A DNA stretch of 64,000 nucleotides from Syntrophomonas sp. (GCA_016841245.1 JAENZN010000003.1:124001-188000); one strand, 5' to 3'. Positions 9,119 through 17,483 are shown, numbered from the stretch's first letter. Program-made: numbers and translations. The notes: generated by a model from the sequence alone, not told the origin.

Positions 9119-9532
9119 ATGAGTACTGAATATAACAAACCCTTACCTGTACCCCAGAAATGGTCTCGGGAATTCTGGAAGGGCACTAAAGATCATAAAT
9201 TCTTACTAAAAAAATGTAAAGATTGCGGAAATATTGACCATCCACCGTATTATTACTGCACAGAATGCATGTCCCTGGAGCATGAGTGGGTTGAAGCCTC
9301 AGGGAAAGGTACAATATACACCTATTCAACCACTTATATGGGAGCACCTCCGGTATTTACCAAAGAACAGCCCTTCACCCTGGCTATGATTGATCTGGAG
9401 GAAGGACCGAGGATGTTGAGCAGGATCGTTGACGCCCTGCCGGAAGAGATGAAGATTGGCGCTGATGTCGAGGTCGTGTTTGAAGACGTCACCGAGGACA
9501 CCACTCTAGTCATGTTCCGTCTGGTGAAATAA
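9119..9532 (+). CDS. DUF35 zinc-ribbon/OB-fold protein
   Basis: The 137-residue protein has the two-part DUF35 layout. The N-terminal rubredoxin-like zinc ribbon is marked by CKDCG and CTECM (four cysteines around residues 35-55). The C-terminal OB-fold begins near GKGTIYTYSTTY. Such proteins bind acyl-CoA thioesters and form complexes with thiolase-fold partners (HMG-CoA synthase in archaea, Ltp2 and ChsH-type hydratases in steroid degraders). It starts 17 bp after the Cys-less thiolase-fold gene with its own GGAGAGG, so the two are almost certainly made together. It is expected to be a structural and catalytic partner of that protein. Confidence 0.88.
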   Translation: MSTEYNKPLPVPQKWSREFWKGTKDHKFLLKKCKDCGNIDHPPYYYCTECMSLEHEWVEASGKGTIYTYSTTYMGAPPVFTKEQPFTLAMIDLEEGPRMLSRIVDALPEEMKIGADVEVVFEDVTEDTTLVMFRLVK

Positions 9533-9545
9533 GGAGGTAATTATA

Positions 9546-10358
9546 TTGGCTCAATATCAACCCGAATTCAAACAAATCCTTTACGAAAGAAAAGGAAAAA
9601 ACGAAGAGGTTCTTTGGTTAACTCTCAACAATCCTAAAATGTTTAATTCCCTCACAGAAACTCTGCAGGTCGAGTTGACCGAAGCATTGGAAAATGCGGC
9701 GACAGATAATAGTATCCGCTGCATCGTACTTACCGGTGCCGGGGATGACGCCTTCTGTTCAGGTGGCGACATCGGCCTTTTGAACAAGATGAATAACGCT
9801 GACGGCTACGATTATATGTATCAACGGGGCAATCACATTCAAAAACTGCTGACTTATATGGATAAACCAGTTATTGCGGCGATAAAAGGACACTGTTATG
9901 CCGGGGGAGTGGAATTAGCTCTGTGCTGCGATTATATCTACGCATCTCCAACCGCAAAGTTTGGCTTATTGGAGATTAACCTGGGAATTCTGGCCGGTTG
10001 GGGCGGAACTATCAGACTTCCTAGAAAAATCGCAGTTAACCGGGCTAAAGAAATGATCTATACCGGTGAAATAATTGATGCTGAAGAAGCATACCGGATT
10101 GGTTTAGTAAACAAAATTGTGCCAACAGAAGAGCTATTAGCTGCAGTTGAGAAAACTGTCAAAGCTATTATTTCAAAACCGCCTCTAGCAGTAAGAGCGG
10201 CCAAGACGATTATAAATGATTCAATCACCTGCGACAGCATCGAAGCCGCGCAGACTATTGAACGGGGTATGATCATGTGGCTGGTCAATACAGAAGATTT
10301 TAAAGAAGGCACTTCGGCCTTCCTGGAAAAGAGAAAACCTGAATTTAAAGGGAAATAA
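9546..10358 (+). CDS. Enoyl-CoA hydratase/isomerase (crotonase family)
   Basis: The 270-residue protein is a standard crotonase. The oxyanion-hole segments are FCSGGDIGLL near residues 77-86 and the CYAGGVELAL block. Both acid/base glutamates of true hydratases have candidates: one in GGVEL and one 20 residues later in LLEINLG. PTAKFGLLEIN and GWGGTIRLPR complete the signature. Translation starts from a TTG at 9546, eight bases after a strong AAGGAGG. It would hydrate 2-enoyl-CoA to 3-hydroxyacyl-CoA, the step between the dehydrogenase and the aldolase-like pair encoded just upstream. Confidence 0.92.
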   Translation: MAQYQPEFKQILYERKGKNEEVLWLTLNNPKMFNSLTETLQVELTEALENAATDNSIRCIVLTGAGDDAFCSGGDIGLLNKMNNADGYDYMYQRGNHIQKLLTYMDKPVIAAIKGHCYAGGVELALCCDYIYASPTAKFGLLEINLGILAGWGGTIRLPRKIAVNRAKEMIYTGEIIDAEEAYRIGLVNKIVPTEELLAAVEKTVKAIISKPPLAVRAAKTIINDSITCDSIEAAQTIERGMIMWLVNTEDFKEGTSAFLEKRKPEFKGK

Positions 10359-10375
10359 CACTTTTTGTGGCTATT

Positions 10376-10407
10376 AAAGGAGGCATAGAAAGTTCTATGC
10401 CTCCTTT
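10376..10407 (+). terminator. Strong stem-loop after the enoyl-CoA hydratase gene
   Basis: A 15-bp perfect inverted repeat (AAAGGAGGCATAGAA and its complement) with a very short loop. It directly follows the hydratase stop and the right arm ends in TTT. It probably acts as a partial terminator or RNA-stabilising hairpin inside the cluster. Confidence 0.55.
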
Positions 10408-10449
10408 ATATCTAAGAAGTCTATGCGCCATCCTGGCATAAGGAGTGTA

Positions 10450-10890
10450 ATGATGTACGAAATTCAAACTGAAAATGGCGGTATTGAAAAAACTCTCTTT
10501 AATGAAATAATACAAAAAATGCAGGATGCACCATCTTACGAAAATCTGGGAATCACTATATCGAACCTCAGTCCTGGAACAGCGAAGGCAGCCATGAACA
10601 TTAAAAAGGAATTCGGGAATACTTCCAACCATGCTCATGGCGGATATATCGCTGCTTTGGCAGACACGGCCATGGGCCTTGCGATCGCTACTTATAAATT
10701 TACTGTGGTTACCATGGAAATGAATATTAACTATTTCCTACCCGTAAATGTTGGAGATGATTTAATTGCCGAGGGTTATGTTATTAATTTAGGTAAAAAT
10801 ACTGCGGTGGCTGAGTCAGAAGTTTATAACTCCGAAAAGTTACTGGCAGCTAAGAGTCATGGAATCTTTACTCTTCGGCAAATACCTTAG
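10450..10890 (+). CDS. PaaI-family hotdog thioesterase
   Basis: About 146 residues from the ATG at 10450, chosen because AAGGAGTG lies at the right distance; a longer in-frame start at 10423 has no ribosome site. The signature NHAHGGYIAALADTAMG is the PaaI/YbgC-like hotdog motif, with HGG followed by the catalytic aspartate region. These enzymes hydrolyse stalled or unwanted acyl-CoAs and release free CoA. Its location in an acyl-CoA cluster fits such a housekeeping role. Confidence 0.88.
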   Translation: MMYEIQTENGGIEKTLFNEIIQKMQDAPSYENLGITISNLSPGTAKAAMNIKKEFGNTSNHAHGGYIAALADTAMGLAIATYKFTVVTMEMNINYFLPVNVGDDLIAEGYVINLGKNTAVAESEVYNSEKLLAAKSHGIFTLRQIP

Positions 10891-11023
10891 TTTTTATTCT
10901 TAACTATTTATCCAATTCTGGTCAGCATCCATGCAAAAAACTCGGAATTTGCCGTTGAAGTCGAAATGATAGAAGCTTTTGATGCTTTCGAGGAAATAGT
11001 CGAGATGGGGAGGAGTAAAAATA

Positions 11024-11560
11024 TTGATATATACCTTCGATGGGAAAAAACCCGAGATTGGAAAAGATACCTATGTTAGCGAACACGCCCTGGTGATCGG
11101 AGACGTAACGATAGGTGACAATTGTTACATCGGTCATGGTGCTATCCTGCGTGGAGATTATGGAACAATTCAAGTAGGTTCAGGGACAGCCGTTGAAGAA
11201 GGAGTTATAGTCCATGCTCTACCCCACAGTATGTTTCCAGAAAAGGGTATTTGTAAAATCGGAAAATCAGTGACTATTGGGCATGGAGCCGTAATTCATG
11301 GTATTGATATCGGTGATTCAGCAGTAATTGGTATGGGTAGTGTTTGTAGTCTGTTTTCGGTTATCGGAGCAGGGGCTATAGTAGCGGAGGGAGCTATTGT
11401 CAAAGTGGGTCAAGTAGTTCCTGATAAGGTTGTTGTTGCAGGCAATCCGGCTGTGGTTGTTCGTGAAGTAACCGAAAAAGACACCCAAACTTGGTCAATG
11501 GGCAAACAATTATATGTAGATCTTGCAAAAAAGTACCTGGATATGGGAATGCAAAACTAG
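11024..11560 (+). CDS. Gamma-carbonic-anhydrase-like hexapeptide-repeat protein (PaaY/CaiE-like)
   Basis: The 178-residue protein is a left-handed beta-helix with [ILV]G-x4 hexapeptide repeats. The metal-site residues of gamma-carbonic anhydrases are visible: a histidine in IVHAL and two in IGHGAVIHG, plus RGDYG for the conserved Arg-Asp pair. It uses a TTG start (11024) eight bases after GGGGAGGAG. Relatives such as PaaY, found beside phenylacetate genes, have CoA-thioester hydrolase activity, so either a carbonic anhydrase or a thioesterase role is possible. Its place beside a PaaI thioesterase parallels paa clusters. Confidence 0.88.
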   Translation: MIYTFDGKKPEIGKDTYVSEHALVIGDVTIGDNCYIGHGAILRGDYGTIQVGSGTAVEEGVIVHALPHSMFPEKGICKIGKSVTIGHGAVIHGIDIGDSAVIGMGSVCSLFSVIGAGAIVAEGAIVKVGQVVPDKVVVAGNPAVVVREVTEKDTQTWSMGKQLYVDLAKKYLDMGMQN

Positions 11561-11758
11561 TATTTGTTGATGTTCTTTTACCGTGCTGAAATTGTCCTTT
11601 ATTAAATATTTTAGCCATCTTAGCCGCCAATTTCCAGGTGGCCTATTATAAAATAAAGCTCTTTATTTTAATTTGCAATCAAGGCAACATATAGGATTTG
11701 AAATCTTACTTTTTATAATTGTATGTTATACGTTAATTTTGAACGGAGTGTGATTATT

Positions 11759-12406
11759 ATGGCAAAAATCATAACCGCTGACGAAGCTGCGGCAATGGTC
11801 AGTGATGGCGATACAATTTTAGTCGGCGGATTCCTGGCGGTTGGTAGTCCTGAGGCTATTTGCGATGCTTTAGTTAGCAGCAATGTCAAGAATCTTACCC
11901 TGATCTGTAATGACACAGGATGGCCGGAGCGAGGTGTTGGCAAGTTAATAATAAATAAACAATTTAAGAAAGTCATAGCATCTCACCTTGGGACCAACAA
12001 AGAAACCGGTCGTCAGATGAGTGAAGGGGAGCTGGAGGTAGAGCTGAATCCTCAGGGTACACTGATTGAGCGCATTCGTGCTGGCGGCGTAGGTTTAGGT
12101 GGTTTTTATACGCCTACCGGGGTAGGTACACCTGTTGCTGAGGGAAAGGAAACACGTGTAATCAATGGCAGGGAGATGCTTTTAGAAATGCCATTAAGAG
12201 GTAAATTCGCTTTCATAAAAGCGTTTGTGGGTGACAAGCATGGCAATCTGCGGTATCAAGCTACAGGTAGAAACTTTAATCCTGAGATAGCATTGGCAGC
12301 GGATATAGTGATTGCCGAAGTGGATCATCTAGTTGATTTTATGGACCCAGATGATGTAGTTACTCCCGGTGTACTGGTAGATTATATTGTAAGGAGGGAT
12401 ATCTAA
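11759..12406 (+). CDS. 3-oxoacid-type CoA-transferase, subunit A
   Basis: Starting at the ATG at 11759 (ACGGAGTG upstream) gives 215 residues; an earlier in-frame ATG at 11723 has no ribosome site. The protein has the class I CoA-transferase alpha-subunit pattern: DGDTILVGGF at the N-terminus, GGVGLGGFYTPTGVGTPVAEGKE in the middle (described here in pieces: GGVGLGGF, PTGVGT) and ALAADIVIAEVD near the end. With subunit B it would move CoA between a 3-oxo or other acid and acetyl- or succinyl-CoA. Its stop overlaps the start of the next gene by one base, a sign of translational coupling. Confidence 0.92.
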   Translation: MAKIITADEAAAMVSDGDTILVGGFLAVGSPEAICDALVSSNVKNLTLICNDTGWPERGVGKLIINKQFKKVIASHLGTNKETGRQMSEGELEVELNPQGTLIERIRAGGVGLGGFYTPTGVGTPVAEGKETRVINGREMLLEMPLRGKFAFIKAFVGDKHGNLRYQATGRNFNPEIALAADIVIAEVDHLVDFMDPDDVVTPGVLVDYIVRRDI

Positions 12407-13062
12407 TGGATGTACGGGAAAAAGTAGGCAGGCGGGGAGCACGGTTGTTTAAAGATGGTATGCTGGTCAACCTGGGTATTGGGATGCCAACCTCCTTATC
12501 TAATTATATTCCTGAAGGAATAAAGCTGCATTTTCAAACTGAAAATGGTGCTATTGGCTTTGGCCCCACTCCTGAGAAGGGGTTCGAAAATCCATATCTG
12601 ACCAATGCAGGTGCTAATCCATTAACCATATTACCCGGAGGATGCTACTTTGATAGTGCCACCTCCTTTGGATTAATCCGAGGGGGGCATGTGGATGCAA
12701 CTGTGCTTGGTGTGCTGGAAGTAGATGAAAAAGGTAATCTCGCAAACTACATGGTGCCTGGCAAGCTGGTTCCCGGTATGGGCGGCGCTATGGATTTGGC
12801 TACTGGATCAAAAATGGTGGTTGTGGTAACCGAACACTGTGATAAGAAGGGCAATCCGAAAATACTTAAACAGTGCAGCCTTCCTCTAACCGCTAAAGAG
12901 AGTGTAGATTGGATCCTGAGTGAATTAGCACTGATTGAGGTCACCGAAGATGGCCTGGTGCTAAGAGAAATCGCACCAAATACCACTATTGAGGAGGTCC
13001 AATCCAAGACAGAGGCAACCTTAACCATACCCATCGAGGGAGTTAAGGTGATGGAGTATTAA
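12406..13062 (+). CDS. 3-oxoacid-type CoA-transferase, subunit B
   Basis: The 218-residue beta subunit has the family landmarks VNLGIGMPT and the catalytic-glutamate segment TENGAIGFG (the glutamate in ENG forms the glutamyl-CoA intermediate), then GGHVDATVLG and VPGMGGAMDL. The ATG shares its A with the stop of subunit A, and AAGGAGGGAT lies inside the end of that gene. It completes a class I enzyme different in family from the two single-chain CoA-transferases at 2.4-5.4 kb, so the strain has at least two kinds of CoA-transferase within 13 kb. Confidence 0.93.
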   Translation: MDVREKVGRRGARLFKDGMLVNLGIGMPTSLSNYIPEGIKLHFQTENGAIGFGPTPEKGFENPYLTNAGANPLTILPGGCYFDSATSFGLIRGGHVDATVLGVLEVDEKGNLANYMVPGKLVPGMGGAMDLATGSKMVVVVTEHCDKKGNPKILKQCSLPLTAKESVDWILSELALIEVTEDGLVLREIAPNTTIEEVQSKTEATLTIPIEGVKVMEY

Positions 13063-13110
13063 ATTCGGTTCCCTGACCGTGGTAAATAATGATGATAAAG
13101 GGGGGGTATA

Positions 13111-13491
13111 GTGAAAATTGGAGATAGCTTTGTCAAACAAAGAACATTTACTAATGAAGAAATTATTGCATTTGGCGAACTGACCAGAAATACCGGTCGA
13201 GTTCATACAGAACCCGATGAATTAGGTAGATTAATGGTTCAAGGCTTATTGACAGCCAGTTTAATAACCGACGTTGGCGCTGAACTTGGCTTGATGGGGC
13301 AGGCAATGAATTTAAACTTTTTACGACCTGTCTATTCCGGCGATTCCATTACATGTACATTACGCCTTGAGCGTGTCGAAGAATCTAATAAAAGTTTTAA
13401 CCTGTTATTCTCCTGTGAATTTTTAAATCAAAATAATAAAAAAGTTTTAACCGGAGAAGGCAGGGGGGTCATATTTAAGACGGTTGAATAA
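13111..13491 (+). CDS. MaoC-like hotdog protein, probable (R)-enoyl-CoA hydratase type
   Basis: The 126-residue protein starts at a GTG after an AAAGGGGGGG run. It has the hotdog fold pattern of MaoC dehydratases: an N-terminal MKIGDSFVKQRTFT, a helix with RVHTEPDELG, and LNFLRPVYSGDSIT, the typical strand-turn-strand before the C-terminus. The classic hydratase pair is Asp-x4-His in a D-x-N-P-x-H context. Here only the histidine in GRVHTEP is obvious, so activity as a hydratase is uncertain. It may act as a stereospecific hydratase alongside the crotonase or as a binding subunit. Confidence 0.75.
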   Translation: MKIGDSFVKQRTFTNEEIIAFGELTRNTGRVHTEPDELGRLMVQGLLTASLITDVGAELGLMGQAMNLNFLRPVYSGDSITCTLRLERVEESNKSFNLLFSCEFLNQNNKKVLTGEGRGVIFKTVE

Positions 13492-13557
13492 AGCCCGGTT
13501 TTACCATTAATAAAAGGAACGAATAGAGCCTGGATATATCAATTAAGGAGTATGGAA

Positions 13558-13635
13558 ATGGAAAAAAATGAAATTGTAGTCGATCTAATGAAAGATTGTA
13601 TCCCTTGGCCGTCGTCAAGTATTTGTCAGAAATAA
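13558..13635 (+). CDS. Possible 25-aa leader peptide or small protein
   Basis: A short frame starting at the ATG at 13558, eight bases after AAGGAG, reads MEKNEIVVDLMKDCIPWPSS (first 20 residues) and ends SICQK. It stops 12 bp before the next start. Two cysteines flank a proline-rich turn. The spacing and ribosome site are as good as those of neighbouring genes, but the length is too short to judge by composition. It could be a coupling leader for the flavoprotein that follows. Confidence 0.35.
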   Translation: MEKNEIVVDLMKDCIPWPSSSICQK

Positions 13636-13647
13636 GGAGGTATAGCA

Positions 13648-15645
13648 TTGAGGCTTCTTGAAAATTATCGTATAAAAAATATAGAATTGCGCAATCGAAT
13701 CATTATGCCTGCGATTCATCTAGGGTTTAGTAAAGACGGCTATGTAAGCGAACAACTTATCGAGTTTTACAAAGAGAGAGCAAACGGTGGAGTCGGGTTG
13801 ATTCTGGTCGGGGGTATAAATCCCGCTCCATACCCCGTTAGCCTAGATATGGAGGAACTTGGCGACGATAAGTATATTTCTGGTCACAGCAAATTAGTTA
13901 CCACTGTTCACAATGCCGGTGCTAAAATTGGTGCTCAGTTACTGCATCCCGGTCGCAACGCCCGATCAAATATCAGTAAAAAACAGCCCATAGCCCCTTC
14001 GGCGATTCCATCCCCATTAACCCGGGAAATGCCCCGTGAAATGACCCTTGACGATATCAAAGAGGTCATCGATCATTTTGCTTCTGCGGCCCGTCGAGTG
14101 CAAGTTGCTGGATACGATTTAGTTGAGATCATAGCCGCCGGGGGCTATCTCATTAATTCATTCTATTCTCCAATCACCAACATCCGTACAGATCACTACG
14201 GAGGGAGCCTGGAAAACCGGTCCAGATTTGGTGTGGAGCTAATTCAAGCGGTACGCGAGACCGTAGGAGTTGATTATCCCATTATGGTACGTCTTTCGGG
14301 CAGCGATTTCATACCCGGAGGCAATACCAATACCGAAGTCCAGCAGTTTGCCCTCCGTCTCCAGGCAGCGGGTGCTGATGCTTTCAATATTACAGGGGGG
14401 TGGCACGAATCAAAGGTGCCACAGATTACAATGAACGTCCCTGCTGGAGCTTACGTATATTTGGCCAAGGGAATCAAACAGGCAGTCGAAGTTCCAGTCA
14501 TAGCCTGCAACCGTATTAATGACCCTATGCTCGCGGAGGAAATATTGGAACAAGGGAGTGCAGATCTTGTAGGAATGGCGCGGGCTTTAATAGCCGATCC
14601 TGAGTTACCCAAAAAGTTCGCTGAAGGGCGGCAAAAAGAGATCAGGAAATGTGTAGGATGCAACCAGGGCTGCCTTGACCGAATTATGCGAGGAAAAAGT
14701 TGTACCTGCCTCGTCAATCCTCGGGTAGGCCGTGAGAGAGAACTACCAATCGTGCCAGCCGCATCGCGTAAAAAGGTTCTGGTTGTGGGAGGCGGAGTCG
14801 CGGGGATGGAAACAGCGCGGGTGGCAGCCACTCGTGGTCACGAGGTAAGACTTTGGGAAAAAAGCGATTTAGCGGGAGGTGCGTTGCGAAAAGCTGGTAT
14901 GGTCCCAGACCGCACTGACCTGCTAGACCTGCTGGATTATCTGATAGAAAGCCTATCTGTTTTAGGGGTTAAGATGGAGTTTAACAAAGAAGCCAATCTA
15001 GATGGAATTAAGTCTTTTGCTCCTGATGTAGTGGTATTAGCGACCGGATCCAAACCAGTTCTACCTTCCATCCCAGGTATTGAATTGGAACACGTGTTGG
15101 AAGCCGGGGAATTACTACTAGGGAAAGTGAAAGGAGTAGGCCGAAAGGTAGTTATTATCGGTGGAGGAGCAGTCGGCTGTGAAATGGGGATCTTCATCGC
15201 CAAACAGGGTACGATAAATAGCGATATCGTAAAATTTCTGCTTCTGAATGAAGCCGAGACGGCAGAAACCATTAAGAAATTAGCCACTTTAGGCACCAAA
15301 GAAATAGTTATCCTGGAAATGGATGAAACCGCGGGAAAAGGATTAGGCATCTCTACGCGATGGTCTATGATGCAGGACTTAAAACGTATGGGAGTAAAGA
15401 TTTTAACATCTACTTTGGCCCAGGCTATCAAACCCGACGGAGTTGTCATAACAGGCTCCGACGGAAAAATGGATCTGCTTCCGGCGGATTCAATTGTCAT
15501 AGCTGTCGGTTCATCACCTGAAAATGGTTTGTATGAAGAACTGCTGGATGAGGTCGCAGAAGTGCATCTGGTCGGTGATGCTAAGCGGGTGCGAACTGCT
15601 TTGGAGGCCATTCGAGAAGGTTTTATTGTTGGAAATTCGATATAA
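13648..15645 (+). CDS. NADH:flavin oxidoreductase of the 2,4-dienoyl-CoA/2-enoate reductase type
   Basis: The 665-residue protein has the full three-part layout. An Old-Yellow-Enzyme TIM barrel with FMN spans about residues 1-330. A 4Fe-4S site follows (CVGCNQGC and then CTC within KSCTCLVNP, near residues 332-353). The C-terminal half has two dinucleotide folds, VLVVGGGVAGMET for FAD and VVIIGGGAVGCEM for NAD(P)H. This is the arrangement of FadH and clostridial enoate reductases, which reduce conjugated C=C bonds of enoyl or dienoyl compounds with NAD(P)H. The start is a TTG after AAGGAGG. It probably removes a double bond that the hydratases cannot handle. A dehydrogenating direction or another substrate such as a cyclic enone cannot be excluded. 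Confidence 0.9.
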   Translation: MRLLENYRIKNIELRNRIIMPAIHLGFSKDGYVSEQLIEFYKERANGGVGLILVGGINPAPYPVSLDMEELGDDKYISGHSKLVTTVHNAGAKIGAQLLHPGRNARSNISKKQPIAPSAIPSPLTREMPREMTLDDIKEVIDHFASAARRVQVAGYDLVEIIAAGGYLINSFYSPITNIRTDHYGGSLENRSRFGVELIQAVRETVGVDYPIMVRLSGSDFIPGGNTNTEVQQFALRLQAAGADAFNITGGWHESKVPQITMNVPAGAYVYLAKGIKQAVEVPVIACNRINDPMLAEEILEQGSADLVGMARALIADPELPKKFAEGRQKEIRKCVGCNQGCLDRIMRGKSCTCLVNPRVGRERELPIVPAASRKKVLVVGGGVAGMETARVAATRGHEVRLWEKSDLAGGALRKAGMVPDRTDLLDLLDYLIESLSVLGVKMEFNKEANLDGIKSFAPDVVVLATGSKPVLPSIPGIELEHVLEAGELLLGKVKGVGRKVVIIGGGAVGCEMGIFIAKQGTINSDIVKFLLLNEAETAETIKKLATLGTKEIVILEMDETAGKGLGISTRWSMMQDLKRMGVKILTSTLAQAIKPDGVVITGSDGKMDLLPADSIVIAVGSSPENGLYEELLDEVAEVHLVGDAKRVRTALEAIREGFIVGNSI

Positions 15646-15946
15646 ATCGAGCACAAATGTACAACTACAGACACTTGAGGTGCGATTCTTGCCATCTATG
15701 AACTCAGTCGTTTATCTCCGACCCATTATCACCCGTATTCTCCTAAGGTCTATTCATTATTAACATCTTTAGAAAGCTGTTAAGAAAGCATTACACTGGC
15801 ACAAAAGGTTTTGTAATTTTTTAGTAACGTATTTCAGAAGATGGATTTTTTAAAGATCCCCCAATATAGCCCATTTTCCTCCTCTTTATGTTGTTGGCAT
15901 ACCACTTGCATTTTAAAGAATCAGACTAAAAGGAGGAGGTGCCGTA
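15646..15946. other. Intergenic region, nothing certain
   Basis: No gene, strong terminator or repeat is visible between the flavoprotein gene and the ferredoxin remnant. TGGCACAAAAGG near 15810 resembles a -24 element but has no GC at -12. Confidence 0.3.
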
Positions 15947-16048
15947 ATGGCTCATGTAATTGGAGAGGGATGTTCCGGATGTGGTACTTGCCTTCCACCA
16001 CATTTGTACACCCGGAAAATGATTTACTTGTTCCATATCACCTATTAA
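15947..16048 (+). pseudogene. Truncated ferredoxin remnant (33 codons)
   Basis: After AAAGGAGGAGGTG the frame opens MAHVIGEGCSGCGTCLPPHL, the unmistakable N-terminus of a 2[4Fe-4S] ferredoxin with CxxCxxC. The fourth cysteine (expected as CP four residues on) is absent, and the frame changes to unrelated sequence before stopping at 16046-16048. The whole second cluster is missing. A 3' deletion is the simplest explanation. The excellent ribosome site suggests that the peptide may still be translated, but it cannot hold two clusters. Confidence 0.7.
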
Positions 16049-16131
16049 GTGGGGTTCACAATCAATTTTAAAGAAATCGTCTTTTATAAAATCCGACATT
16101 GCCAATTCCCTCTTTAATTAAACAAATGCTG

Positions 16132-16160
16132 CTTCCCTGCACTGACACCGTGCAGGGAAG
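16132..16160 (-). terminator. Stem-loop after the OYE remnant
   Basis: CTTCCCTGCAC and its perfect complement (11 bp) with a 7-base loop, about 57 bp downstream of the minus-strand stop at 16217. The following minus-strand sequence is only moderately T-rich. Confidence 0.5.
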
Positions 16161-16216
16161 ATAACTCAACTCGCTATTGCAAGGGGAACTTTCCTGCCTG
16201 CAACACACTCAGAGTT

Positions 16217-17059
16217 TTATAGTCCTTTACACTTTTCAATAAATCTACGGGCTCTCTTACGCATGCCATCATTCATCCAGAGTTCGGGATACAAATCTTC
16301 AAATACAGCGGTGGGGTTGACAGCACAGGTAATCCAGTTATATTGCACCAAGTTCATATAGCACTGCTGGCAACGTGAACATTTCACGATGTCTTCTTCC
16401 CTACCGGCTTCAACTTTAGCAGGCCAGACTGGATCAGCAATTGATTGCCTGCCGAGTGATACTATATCGCATTGGCCACTGGAAATAGCCTCAGCTGCTG
16501 CTTCTGCAGTCAACCAGTTTGGAACGATAACCGGCACACCACCCGCTTTTTTGAATCCTGGTCCCCACACGGTGAAATCACCTTCACCATCCGGTGCAAA
16601 AGTTTTACCCGGAGTCTCATAGGAGCCTTGTGATACATTAAAGAAATTAGCTCCAGCATCTTTGAAGAGTTTTACAAACTTGCAGGCTTCTTCATGGGTC
16701 AGACCATCTGGTGCCAACTCATCAACGGAAAGCCGGCAGCCAAGGGCTTTGTCTGTGCCAATTTTGGCTCTTACCCGTTCAATAATATTGGTTACTATAC
16801 GGCCTCGATTCTCCAGGCTTCCGCCGTATTCGTCATGACGTTTGTTGCACCTGGGGGATAGGAGTGAGTGCAGCAGATAGCCGTGCGGAGTATGGAGTTC
16901 AACGGCATCATAACCGACTTTATATGCAGCGACAATTTGCTCGACCATGACATTTTCAGGGTCATGAATTTCTTTGACATCAAGTGCTCTTGGGACATCG
17001 CCAAATATTGTGTGAGCAAAATCGGTGGCTTTTATCTTAATTGTTAATAAAGTGTTGCC
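16217..17059 (-). pseudogene. NADH:flavin oxidoreductase (OYE family), N-terminally truncated
   Basis: From 17059 leftwards the frame is open and reads a good OYE sequence: GDVPRALDVKEIHDPENVMV, then DAVELHTPHGYLLHSLLSP and EYGGSLENRGR. Later come a CSRCQQC cysteine motif and CAVNPT. A TGA sits directly before this segment at 17060-17062, and the first 120 or so residues of the barrel (including the FMN phosphate strand 1-3 region) are absent. The first in-frame ATG (16948) lies inside the barrel with no ribosome site. The C-terminus is short, ending after the iron-sulfur region, as in single-domain members. A sigma-54 promoter (17195-17210) still points at it. It is either a broken gene or a 5'-truncated remnant. 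Confidence 0.7.
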
Positions 17060-17194
17060 TCAAGCTAGTTGCAGCTCCTATCACACACGTGGAATGAAGC
17101 AGCCGCAACGTCATTACTCTGCTGGTTGTTGTCCCACATCTTCTTAACCGGATAAAATACTGATATATACTTTGGCATGCCTTATTCTATTTAA

Positions 17195-17210
17195 AGCAAG
17201 AACTATACCA
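17195..17210 (-). promoter_or_regulatory. Sigma-54 promoter facing the OYE remnant
   Basis: The minus strand reads TGGTATAGTTCTTGCT, with exact GG-N10-GC spacing. It lies about 135 bp before the open part of the OYE remnant and has outlived the gene's 5' end. Confidence 0.65.
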
Positions 17211-17483
17211 TATACGAAGCAAGCTCCTTATTATTTCCGAAAAACCACCGATATTACAAATATCTAGAACCCGCAATACTCACAATAAATAAGAACATCT
17301 TCCATTAAAAAAAGGTCGGCCTAACACTTTCATAACACTGAACAAATGTGAAATGGACCTATATGTAACATAGAATTATTGCTATTTATGAGTTGGGTTA
17401 GATAGACTATACATAGGTATTGAGTATGAATAAAAAGAGAGCTGTTTTTACAATATTAAAGTAGTAATATTTTTTAAAAACGA

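Noticed and set aside
10893-11023. Continuation of the PaaI frame past its stop (AKNSEFAVEVEMIEAFDAFE)
   Set aside because: It looks protein-like, but it has no start, follows a normal stop codon and matches no family I know. It may be chance or an old remnant.
14937-15695. 252-codon minus-strand frame opposite the enoate-type reductase
   Set aside because: Serine/threonine/proline-rich shadow of the dinucleotide-binding domains, no ribosome site, no recognisable fold.
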